From NCBI GenBank assembly GCA_006937955.1, contig SSNP01000010.1, positions 6,641,610-6,705,609 on the forward strand: DNA of 64,000 nt, in the 5' to 3' direction. The stretch is from Pachypanchax playfairii. Its lineage: Eukaryota; Chordata; Actinopteri; Cyprinodontiformes; Aplocheilidae. Positions 49,901 to 60,160 of the stretch are shown in pieces; the first letter of the stretch is position 1, and every line of letters begins with the position of its first letter. The position numbers and the translations under genes are program-made. The notes under the pieces are model-generated. The model was not told the origin of the DNA. It worked only from the letters and a program-made list of their open reading frames with translations, and made no database searches.

Positions 49901-50925
49901 CCGATGCTATCACGCAGACTTAATAGCTAATTAGCTCCCCAGCTGCAGCACATTAAACAGCTTGAAAAGTCACCTGCAAATGTCACTTCAATCAGTTTAA
50001 ACTCTGTTGTGGCGCTGGAAGATGACCTCATACTGTATGGCGTACCACTCTTCTGCCTGACACCACACAACGTTTGTTAAGTTACTTTCTGTTGCTTTTT
50101 TCTTTGTTATTTCAACACAACAAAAATTCTGCTTTCTGATGTTTTTGTTTTCCTTTGTGTTTCCACCAGAACTTCTCTTCAATTTTATGTACCAAATGTA
50201 TATAAAAAAAAGAACAACCTAATGATAAAATTGTGTTCTAATTGAGCAGAAGTGTTGTTTTTTTTTACTATAACCATATTTTTCTGGTTTCATGTTAAAC
50301 AACATTTTTAAAACCTGGAAACACAAACATAAATCCGCTGTTAGAATTTGAGAGACTCTTTTGGCTTCCCGCCTCCTGCGGGTGATATTTACTCGTTTCC
50401 AGGACGTGTTTGTGTTAACATGTTGTTGGTCGATTGATTGTGTGGATTTACAGACACATGAGTGTTTGAAAAATGCAGCAGATAAAAGATTTTGTGTGAC
50501 GACGTAAAACGTGCTCTAAGGTGGCAGCTACTGATTTTTGTTTTATTGATTATGTGATCGATCAATACACTTCTCCATCTGACTGACATGTTATCTGCTG
50601 CTGTCAGGTTTCCTCTGCATAAAACAAAAGCTGCTCCTCAACTCACATCTTTTCAACAACGTACAGTATGTAGTAAATACATGCAGACAGATAAATGAGT
50701 TTATTTGTGCTCGTTTCGAACAGATTCAAGCCGTTCGGTCTAATCTTTAACAGGAAGCAGCTAGATGTTGATGGTGTGTGTGAACACAGAGGTGCACAGC
50801 TTCACTTGCACTCTCCTTTTTCCTATATTGCTCTATTTCATGAATTTGTGTGTGTGTGTGTGCTTTCACTCTTGTCAGTCCACTTAAGGGCCTTTGGTTT
50901 CAGAGGAGGCCATTGTATTTCCTCC

Positions 50926-50938
50926 ATTGCCTAGCAAC
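50926..50938. promoter_or_regulatory. RFX X-box-like site
   Basis: ATTGCCTAGCAAC matches two RFX half-sites (RTTGCC and AGCAAC) with a 1-base spacer. It lies in non-repetitive intergenic sequence. Function is inference. Confidence 0.3.
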
Positions 50939-53900
50939 CATCACCAAGGCCAGCGGTCCATTGTTGCGGAGGCTGAGCACCTGAATTGCCTGCTGCCTGT
51001 TTCTACTTTTCAAAATTGTACTGTAATTTCACAAAGTGGTGTTTCAGCATTAGAGAGAAGCAGTCGTGCTCCAAATTGGAGGGTTATGAAAATTCAGGTA
51101 AGCTTCATTTGGTGGTTTCACATCAGGATGCGACATGCGTTTGCAAAAAGCCTTAAAAAAGGCCAAGAAGATGTTCAAAGCTCATTGTGCGATGAAAAAC
51201 AAACACTTATTGATTTATATAGACTACTCAACCTATATTCTGTTTGTGTAAATGTGTGTGAGCGGTAGACGTTCTCTAGAAAAAGAGCGAAAATCCCAGA
51301 AACTGAGAGATAAAGGAAAGATGATTGCAGAAATTGGCCATGAGTATGTGGCCTTGCTCTTTGTTGAAATGTTCTTTACACACTGATAGAGATATAAATC
51401 TAGAAAGACAGGCAGACAAAGGCTGAAGAGAGGGAGAAACAAGGAAAACTAGAGAAAACGAGAAAAGATATGAACAACATGTAGTGGGCGGGATTTTGTT
51501 GCTGAAAAGGTTATGGGCTCGATTTTTCTCAGTGACGTCACTTTTACACAGTTTCCTTGAATAGCACCTGTGTGGATGGGGGCTGTCTGTCTGTTAGTCC
51601 TGAGTAAAAACATAACCTGTGCCAGCAAAACATATCTGTCAGTGTTCTCTGCCTCGCAAAGGAGACAGACTGTGCTTTTCTTCTGCAGAGGCCATCGCTG
51701 ACTCTGACGTCTCCCCTCAACTCCACATCACTCTGCTGTAGGTCAGCGCTTTTTTTAACGAAACATCCTTTTTCAGATCAGACTATTTTTAATCTAAAGA
51801 CTCTGTGAAAATTGTTCTCTTTTTGTTTGCCTGCAATCGACCCTTGTGCCGATGACCCAGGTGTGTATTCAAAAGCGGTAAGTGGAAACAATTTTGTCAT
51901 TATTGAAATCTTTGTGCTTCCCATCAAAATGTAGATTTTATGTTGTTTAGATCAAAATGATCTGTAGCACTTTGTTTCCTGTCAGTTTCACCTGTTCAGA
52001 TTTTCTCATTCAAAAAACATTTAATTTTTTTTTACAATTCTTTAACGTCATCCATCTGTCATCCATTTAAAAAATGTATTTTCTATTGTGCAACAGGTCC
52101 ATTCTGGGAATGCTTTTTACTTGATTACATCAAATTCCTGCACATTCGACAGACACGAGGACGTGACATATAAATTGAAGCCTTTCATGCATCGTGCTCA
52201 CTCTGCTATTTAAAAGCTGTTTTTTGTGCATGTTTGGGTGTTTTTGGTTTGTTTGCACATAAGGCACCACATTGGACTGCAGTGTGTCACTCAGACTGAC
52301 TCCCACTGTGTATTTGTACTAGAATTTTATAAGAATGATGTTAAAATGATACAATAATCTGAATTTATCAGATACACGTTTCATTATAGAAACGCATTTT
52401 GTTCATCCAGATAAAAATAGTTTTAGTAAATTTAAAATCTTGACTGAGGATATTAGAATACATGCATGAAAGGGTTCAAATATAAGATAATAAAAACATG
52501 CATAAAGAGGCAGTTATCAAGCAACATGCACGTTTAAGACTGGCACATGTGTTACACACATATTTAAATACAACTGAAAAGCACTCACACACCCATCATG
52601 ATCAGGTTGTGCAGCTCAGACACACACAGAGTCTTTGAGCTTTCAACAACATTTAAGTTTCATCAAATTCTCTCAGCATTTCATGATTCGGACTGAAACT
52701 CACAAAAAAACTGTTTTATGTCTGTATTTATGATTTAACTCTGACTTCCACATAATGGAAGGAAGAGGCAGAATTTATTGGCAAACAGGTACATTCATAT
52801 TTTTATTGCATCATTTTTAATGAGTTGATCCGGTGCCACTGATAAAAGATCCACCTGTTGATTTCTGACCAAACTGTCTCACAACTCAAATAAATGAGGA
52901 CAATGAAGCAACTGAAATCAGAGTCAAAGCTTCTGCAGCGGCACTTTATTTTATTTGCATCTTTAATCTGTCTGTTGTTTCTAAATGTTTCCATCAATGT
53001 AATATTGAAACTGATAGGAAATGGGCAAAGAGCTAGCGAGAAACAACTGCTTGTGTTGAGATGAAGAAATTCAGCAGAGATGTTTTCAACTGGTGTATTG
53101 GAGATCAAACTGGATGTTTCTTGTCTAAAAAAACTTCTATGAAAATATCTGGTTATAACAAATACTGTGACCTGGAAAACGAATCCAGACTTTTCCTTTT
53201 TTTGAACTGCTTTTGGGCTTCATCTGAACAAGAAAGTGAAGATGTTTGTCCTTCATTCTCTGGTGTACAATTCTGTTTTGACCTTGTGTTTGTTCAAACA
53301 ACCCTCCAAAAATACTGAAATACAATCAGAATTTAAAGAAACGTGAAATTTTGGGCATTTTTTTTTTTTTAAATTTCATGTAATTCATAGAAGTCTAGTG
53401 AACAACGAGTCAGTTTTAAATCCCTGTAAACTTCTGTAGGAAGAGAGGAGATTCAGCTGAATGTGCATCAGTTTTTCATATTATGGACTATAATTAAACA
53501 ATTGCTGCATCGTTTATGGCCGTCATGTAAATGACTGACAGCTGAATCAAAGTGACACGGAGCTCGGCTCTTTAAATCACAGCACGGATCGTCAGCTGGT
53601 GTTTTCTCTCTGTTGCAGCATGCGAGGCTGTCAGCCGTCACACCGAGCTTGGATCACACAGTTTGTCTCAGCAGATAACCTCGATCTCGACCCCTGGCTC
53701 TGTTTCAAGACTCATCCAGCTCAGCTTCATCCTTCTTCCAGCACATCACGCCCTCAGACATTGAACCCTCCTCAGGTTCCCTTGCAACTTTCAGTCCCCT
53801 GTTGGAATTTCACTGTTACTTAAATAGGCAAGAAGAAATGAAATATTACATTCAGGTAATTATAAAGGCAGTTTAATGTCTCCTGGTTTCGCCTGAGGGA

Positions 53901-54649
53901 TGAAGGATACCCGGTCAGTAACACAGAGAGAAGTGCAGTAAGTGAAACCAGAATGCAGAGCCTGATCTTTTGTTTCTTTTGAGTTGTTTCTGAAAATCCT
54001 CCACCTAATTGATTTGATCTCTTTGAGCCCAAGGAGAAGGACAATCAGCACTGCCAGTTCTGATTCCAGGCTGCAGGCTGCGGCCTTCAGGTGAAAGATG
54101 TGAGGGCTCTCAGGAAAGTTCACTTTGAAGAAGTGATATCAAGGTTTTCCTAAACGTTCCTGCAGTCGTAAGACTTCTGCTAGCTTAAGAAGGACAAATA
54201 ACATGTATGTTTGATTTTTATTGATATATTTCACTGTTTCAACTAAGACATGTTCATTTTTGTGAAATATTATTTGAAGACTGAAGAAACGAGTGCAGAG
54301 CCGCGTGGAAGACTAGTGATTTTGTTGTTTTGTGGTTAAACTGACAACAAGTCATTGTCTCCCTCACTGCTTTGAGACACAAGCTCCAGTCGATGAGTCT
54401 CTTTATATCTCTGTGTAATAAAACAGTCCTGGTCCAGAGTCAGGTCCTGTTTCACTCCAAGACAAAAGAGCCGCCGAGGCTCGACTTGATCAACTCCACA
54501 TCGAGAAGGTACAGAGACATTTTATTTAAAGAAGTGAATCTACATTTAAAGAAATGCAAAAGACTAATTAGATTTTCAACATTTTATCACTTTTGACATA
54601 AATTTGTATGTATTTTTATATTTTGATTAATCATTGAGCTAAAAAAGTG

Positions 54650-54830
54650 GGTGTGGCCTCATGAGAAAGGAGGTCACCAATAAATCCTGATGCAAGCGGT
54701 TCGATTCCACCCCAGCAGGTCGTGTATGGAACCACACAAGCTACTGAATCCTAAAATTGCTCCCAAATGCTGGTGGACAGACGGCAGTCTGATCCACAGT
54801 GACGAGTCCGATGTCGAGAACTAAAATTCC
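54650..54830. repeat. Degenerate dispersed repeat (possible SINE-like)
   Basis: Contains GCGGTTCGATTCCACCCCAG, which resembles a tRNA-type B box, followed by AATTGCTCCCAAATGCTGG, a segment I recall from abundant fish repeats. No A box or tail is clear. Confidence 0.35.
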
Positions 54831-55452
54831 AAAGGGATCAAGAACGTATCACCAACAAGATTTTATACTTTTAAATTTCTTCACTGATTTATGAAAAAAA
54901 AAATATTACCAGTGAATTGTTTTATATATTTAGTGTATATTTGAACATACACAGTGTCCAGTGTATGTGCTTATATCTAGTAACTATAATGTATCTCACT
55001 GTGAGCATGATGAGATTAAATGTTGTGGTTAAACAGGAGAAACGAAGCTGATTTACTGACTAACCCTAACCCTCACTGGCTGAAGTCTGAACCTCTCATA
55101 ACTGTTTTAGTCTTATTATCACAGTCTTTCCCGTGCTGTAAACTGGACTCCAGCACATCTGAGAACCTGTTTGGAAACATTGACCCATAAATGTTGTAAA
55201 ATTCGATGAGATAAAGATTAGAGGTAATGAAGTTATTGACTCTCCTGCAGTGAGCAGATCAGATTCTGATACAGTTCATTTCATTTGAACTATTACTTGA
55301 CCTTTGTGAAAAAAATTCATTCAAATTGAGACTTTTAACCTCTTTTAATGATGGAATTCAACATTTCAGAAAACTTTAAGTCAGTGTGGGACAAACAGGC
55401 ACCAGTTTAAGCGTTCCAGTCCAGTTTGGGTGTTTTTGTTTTGCAGTGAAGT

Positions 55453-55660
55453 TTACTGAGGAGGCAGCAGGGCCTTGGACTGGTCCACCACCTGCTGGAG
55501 GAGCTTCTCCATCATGTCTTTAAGAGGTTGGACTTGAGCGTTGAGGTTTTCTGACATGTTAGTGATGTATGGCTCAACCTGCTCCTGCAGCTTTGTAGCC
55601 TCGGCCTGGACCTTGTCCACCAGAGGCTGGATCTGGGCCCTGCTGTCCTCCACGTATGTC
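55453..55660 (-). CDS. apoa2: apoa2 last coding exon
   Basis: 208 bases, completing a Gln codon with G then reading TYVEDSRAQIQPLV and ending ALLPPQ. Proline-spaced amphipathic helices. Confidence 0.85.
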
Positions 55661-55881
55661 CTGTTGTGTCGGGACACAAAATAAGAGACAATGTTGTTAA
55701 AACAGAATAAAAATAATCCATAAAAACAGTAGAATGTTGTTTATATTTATACAATTAAAATGTATGTTTTGTTTAAAACCTGCTAAAAAATACTGATGTG
55801 TCATATGTTATAGTTCAGCTGTGTGTTTAACATCCAGTTTGTCTGTACATCATTACATCAGAAATATTTTCAGTATTATTT

Positions 55882-55914
<33 letters not shown>

Positions 55915-56610
55915 NNNNNNNNNNAAAAAAAAAAAAAAAAAAAAAAAAAAGACGTCTTATTTTTATGTAAAATTGGCTTTTGGTGGAATTTTTAGACACA
56001 ATTTTGATAAAACTATTCCAAGAACAAATCAGCTGTTTGTTTTTATTAAGGGTATTTAAGAATCCTTCTGTCCAGCTTGTTGTGGTGAGTGATGTTTTGA
56101 TTAAACAAGCTAATTGAACCCCGAGTCAGAATCAACTCGTCTGTCATGTTTCTTACTGAGCAGCGTTGGTCATCTCCAGACTCTTCATCTTCTCCACCAT
56201 CTCCTGAGTCGCAGCTCTGACACTGGCGGACATGTCTTTAAAGAGCTCGGTGAACTTTTCCACGTCTGTCTGGACATCACGCTTCACCAGCGTTGCAGCC
56301 TCGGATCCTGCGATTGAACATTCTTTTTTATAATCCAGTTAAAATTACAGCTGAAATAAACAGCAGCACTGAGACTTGAACTTCTCAGTTGTTTCTTAAT
56401 GTTCAGGCTTTTATTCTGGCCAGAGACCTACATTAATTCATCTGAAAATAATAAGTTTAATTATATAAGTTCTAAATATTTTCATTTGATTAAAACTAAG
56501 TCAAACTTGAAAGCTGTTCCATGTCATAATCATGTTTTTGTGGTTTCTGTAGCCTTACCATAGACAACAGCCAGCACAACAACAAGGGTAGCAACAGCTG
56601 AGAATTTCAT
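55453..56610 (-). CDS. apoa2: apoa2: apolipoprotein A-II-like secreted protein (3 coding exons)
   Basis: Coding exons are 56610-56559, 56307-56157 and 55660-55453, with GT/AG junctions in phase and a TAA stop at 55455-55453, giving 136 residues. Residues 1 to about 18 (MKFSAVATLVVVLAVVYG) are a signal peptide. Leu-Val-Lys-Arg follows and resembles the propeptide end of mammalian apoA-II. The mature part is charged amphipathic helix punctuated by proline (IQPLVDKV, VEPYI, VQPLKD), typical of exchangeable plasma apolipoproteins. Residues VEKMKSLEM through SRAQIQPLV align with the core of apoA-II. It is longer than mammalian apoA-II (100 residues) by an extra C-terminal helix. Fish type-4 ice-structuring proteins belong to the same family, so that name is an alternative. 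The expected role is a structural component of high-density lipoprotein, secreted from liver. Confidence 0.82.
55887..55950 (+). repeat. Poly-A tract with a 10-N gap
   Basis: 28 A, ten N (55915-55924) and 26 A, in apoa2 intron between the last two exons. True length is uncertain. No retroposed body is evident beside it. Confidence 0.95.
56157..56307 (-). CDS. apoa2: apoa2 second coding exon
   Basis: 151 bases. Contains the LVKR dibasic site, then DVQTDVEKFTELFKDM and the conserved VEKMKSLE helix. Donor gtaaga, phase 2. Confidence 0.85.
56559..56610 (-). CDS. apoa2: apoa2 first coding exon (signal peptide)
   Basis: ATG at 56610-56608 in context gccATGA, followed by 17 codons of signal peptide and a split Gly. 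Donor gtaagg. The exon extends upstream as 5' UTR to an acceptor near 56634. Confidence 0.85.
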
Positions 56611-56791
56611 GGCTGCAGATGATTCAGACCAACCTAAAGACACAGGAAGACATCAGTTAAAGATAAAAACTGGATAAATTAGAATTAAATTAAAGTTCTG
56701 TGTGTTTTCTTTAGTTATACAAGCAATGAGTTTGAATCTTTTTCCATACAAAGAGTAAGAGACACTCAAAGCGCTGCAGCCGGGGACTTAC

Positions 56792-56825
56792 CTTAACTCC
56801 TCAGGGTCTAGGACTTGATGGTGCC
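56792..56825 (-). other. apoa2: apoa2 non-coding exon 1 (predicted)
   Basis: A perfect gtaagt donor lies just downstream (56791-56786), and the TATA box is about 25 bases upstream of the assumed start. The matching acceptor is before 56634. A non-coding first exon is the known layout of apoA-II genes. The 5' end is estimated. Confidence 0.55.
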
Positions 56826-56846
56826 TCCTGTCAGAAAGCCAGAGGC

Positions 56847-56853
56847 TTTTATA
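56847..56853 (-). promoter_or_regulatory. apoa2: TATA box of apoa2
   Basis: Minus-strand TATAAAA, within GATATAAAAGCC, about 25-30 bases upstream of the predicted first exon. This fits a strongly expressed tissue-specific gene. Confidence 0.65.
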
Positions 56854-58556
56854 TCTTCAGTGGATGAGTTAATCATAGCTATGCAGAATTTAATCACTTC
56901 CACAGAGTAGAAGTGGCATTAAAAGGTCAGAGAAACTACAGTGCTGGCTGAACCTTGATGCCTGATACCGTCTGTGACAAGAAGGGTTCAAAGTTCACTC
57001 AGTTTGTGACACGAAACAGTGAGGCAGAAATTAGTCATGACGAGATTCATGCAGCTCCAAATTCAAGAACATTTCTCAGATTCTTCACAGGATTTTCTCT
57101 TCAGAAGCAAAAAAAAAAATTTACTACCTGAAGCCAAAGAGAAGCGTTTTAAACAGAAAGCTGATCCTTGTCTTTTTCAACGCGTCACAAACATGTTGCT
57201 TTAGAATTAAAGCCTATAGAATTCAGTCAGACTTCTGCATGAGCTGATTACACTCAGGCTTCATTTGTCATTTCACTGTTTGTATTTTCAACATCAGAAA
57301 GATTTTTTAAAGACAAAGTTTATAGTTTTATTGAGACTTATTTTATTTATTTATTTATTTGTTAGTTTTTGCCTCTTTTAGATGAAATAAAATCTGAATG
57401 TGATTCTTTAAACTACAACGTCTTTGGATATGAAAATAAAAAGTCTTGCTGGGATTTAACAGACCATAAGATGACACGTTTAAATAAAACATCAAATGAT
57501 TTTCTGTTTAAAGAAAATGCAGCTCTGATTGACCTGCACTGAATACAACTTGAGTATATTTTCATGTTTTAAATGATGACGGTAAAGGCCGATCATTCAG
57601 AAGGTTATTTGATGAGACAGATTTTATTAACTGAAGACAAAGTCTAAGATCCCGTCTTCTCCCTCCTATCAGCGAGTACCTGACAGTTTACAGCAGCTAA
57701 TGATAAACTCGTCACACAGAAGATGGTAGGAGATACCACAGTCTGAGCTCATGCACTTTCTCACGCCGTGTGGTCAACCAGTGGGTCTTTGTTTTTAACC
57801 ATCACCTCTGATGTCACCTTTACAGAGCTAAAAGTCATTGGAACATCTTGTTGTTGTATAAATATATTTGTCCTTTCTTCTTTTTTGCATTGTCACAGCA
57901 GTAGGTATCGCTATGGCAACCAGCATATCTGTCTGTTTTTGTTGCTCCTGATACTGTGCTGTACCTCTTCAGGAACAAAGAGAATAATAAAGTGGTTACA
58001 AAGAAACTCTCTGCCTGACTTTGTTGGAAAACTGTGTTTGGCTCTGTGAGACATTTTAAAAGAATGTTGCCTGAGTTGAATCTTCAGTGTTTACAAATCT
58101 GTAATGCTCCATGTAGAACATCTGTACCGTGTCTTCCTCCACATGATGAAGACAGAGTGCTTTGTCTGACAGGAAGACTTTTTTATCTTTAATATTATTG
58201 ATATCAGCTTAAATAAAGTGATTGTGCACCACATGATGTTGCTGTTTCTCATGTGTTGACTGATTCATAATTATTTTAAAATGAATAACAACAAAACAAA
58301 GATTTGTTTTGAGACAACATCTTTTATTTACGGTAGTTTTATCTGTACAGAACCCTCACCCACTTTTATCACTTTTATTAAAAAATTCTCCTTATATTTT
58401 TTTAATTGTTTCTGTTTTTTCACTGAGAATCTCAGTTGTTTTTATAATTAAGTCATATTTTTGGTCCTTTTATAATTCTGCTTGTAACAGTAGCAGCTCA
58501 GAAAATAATTAACGAATTCTGTAAACAAGTTTGAGATGTTGTGTTCCAGCAGATGA

Positions 58557-58570
58557 CCACTAGATGGCGA
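58557..58570 (+). promoter_or_regulatory. CTCF-like core
   Basis: CCACTAGATGGCGA matches the usual CTCF core (CCASYAGRKGGCRS) at 13 of 14 positions. Confidence 0.45.
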
Positions 58571-59504
58571 CATTGCAATCAATTTCCGCAGAGAAAAAGG
58601 ACTTCTTTATCCTTTAAAAAATCGGCATACTTCTTGTTTTGTTTGCAGTTTTATCCTTTTATTCAATTTTCTTAAAGATCAGAGACAGTCAGATGATTTA
58701 CAATCACAAAAATAGTGTTTCATCATGTTGAGTTTCAAAAGCTTAACGTTGCTTTAGTGTTTTCTGAATGTTTTGTTCAAGAAATGTTAGAAACAATATT
58801 TTTGTCCTGCTCCACACGTTTCAACCAGAAGATCAAGCCAATCGTTCATCTATGAAGCTTAAAAACATCTTGAACAGTGAGTTGCAGGTAAAAAAGCACA
58901 GGCGATCCATGAACCTGGTGACTGATGGTGCAAGGGAAAAAACCTTTTTGAAAGCCCAGAACAAATTGCAGATATTTACGAAAACAATATCAGAATCCGA
59001 GTGTTATCACAATTATTTACACAATTTATATGCTTTTATTTTATTGATAGCTTATAGTTTTTATAGTTTCAATTCCATAAATAACTACAAGTGCACACAT
59101 AAAATGCACATATTAAACATTGTTTGTTTAATTAACCAAATGACAAACTCCATTCATTACAATAAGTTACCATACATGAAGGGAAATTAGGATTTTGAAA
59201 AACAAATTCCAAGTTCAAATTTGAAGGTTAATTGCTATGTTTTAAAGTACAGAGCACAATTGTAATAGAAATCTTAGTTTAACACCTCTTTGCAAACTAT
59301 TTCTTGAATATGCTAAAAATAAGACAAACAGGACAGCAGAACACTCACAATTAAATCAGCCAAAGTAAAAGTCCACACGCGAGTGAGGTGAGCATTGACC
59401 TTTGCTTCATACGTCATATTATTTACAGCAATATTTCACATGTAGTACATTTTATCTTACAATTTACAAGGTAATATTTCATTCGTATAAGAAATGATTA
59501 TTCT

Positions 59505-59712
59505 GGTTGCTGCACTGTGGTGCAGTGGGTAGCACTGTTGCCTGTTGCACTGTTACATGCTTGAATGGCAACTCTAAATTGTCCCTGGGTGAGAGTGTGT
59601 TTGAATGGTTACCTGTCATGACCCTGATCGGTCCAGGTGCAACCCCAGGTCTTGCTGAACACCAGCTCCTCATGACCCTGAACAGGAATAAGTGGGTAAA
59701 GGTAATGACTGA
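59505..59712 (+). repeat. Degenerate, shortened copy of an abundant fish dispersed repeat
   Basis: Begins GGTGCAGTGGGTAGCACTGTTGCC, passes through AACTCTAAATTGTCCC and ends near TGACCCTGAACAGGAATAAG. I recall these segments in this order from a very common teleost repeat. The middle is deleted. Confidence 0.5.
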
Positions 59713-60006
59713 CAGACAATCAATCTGCATTTTTCATCACGTATAACAGACGTTGTATTTATCATAGAACAGAACACACAGGACTTATTAAACTACTTAA
59801 TGCCCAGTTGAATTATATGATCAATAGCTTCAATTTTTCAAGCCTGAAAATTTCTTTATGATTAAAACTTAATTTTAAATCCGATTCTCATCTTTAAGAA
59901 GCAGATAGATTAATTAAATAGAGGTTGTTTTACCAATGATATATAGTTTTATTATATATTATAGTAATATATCGATGGTTTTTACGTGTTGTGTCATACC
60001 TCCAAT

Positions 60007-60020
60007 CCAGTAGGTGGCGG
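60007..60020 (+). promoter_or_regulatory. CTCF-like core in the rbm8a promoter
   Basis: CCAGTAGGTGGCGG fits the CTCF core consensus at all 14 positions. It is 74 bases upstream of the rbm8a ATG, so it lies in the core promoter or 5' UTR. Confidence 0.5.
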
Positions 60021-60093
60021 TACTGAACATCAGTGTCAAGAAAAACTAAAAGAAAAACAGGAAAAAGAAACAAACTGTTCACAGAGAAGCAAC

Positions 60094-60160
60094 ATGGCGG
60101 ACGTGTTAGATCTTCATGAGGCGGGAGGCGAGGACTTTCCTATGGATGAGGATGGTGATG
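60094..60160 (+). CDS. rbm8a: rbm8a exon 1
   Basis: ATG at 60094 in context aacATGGC, encoding MADVLDLHEAGGEDFPMDED. Donor gtaaaa, phase 1. Confidence 0.93.

Larger units (their letters stand above)
46991..55452. other. Intergenic DNA between ntrk1 and apoa2
   Basis: No coding exon can be supported. Holds a balanced purine-rich stretch (48050-48640), an X-box-like site at 50926-50938 in another balanced stretch (50880-51120), and a degenerate dispersed repeat at about 54650-54830. The rest is AT-rich with nothing recognised. Confidence 0.4.
56870..60000. other. Intergenic DNA between divergent apoa2 and rbm8a
   Basis: No coding exon supported. Contains a strong CTCF-like site (58557-58570) and a degenerate dispersed repeat (59505-59712). 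An open frame at 58768-59190 (140 codons) resembles no protein I know and lies in AT-rich DNA. Confidence 0.4.

Noticed and set aside
58768..59190. 140-codon open frame between apoa2 and rbm8a
   Set aside because: AT-rich, low-complexity C-terminal half, no family resemblance. Kept only as intergenic DNA.
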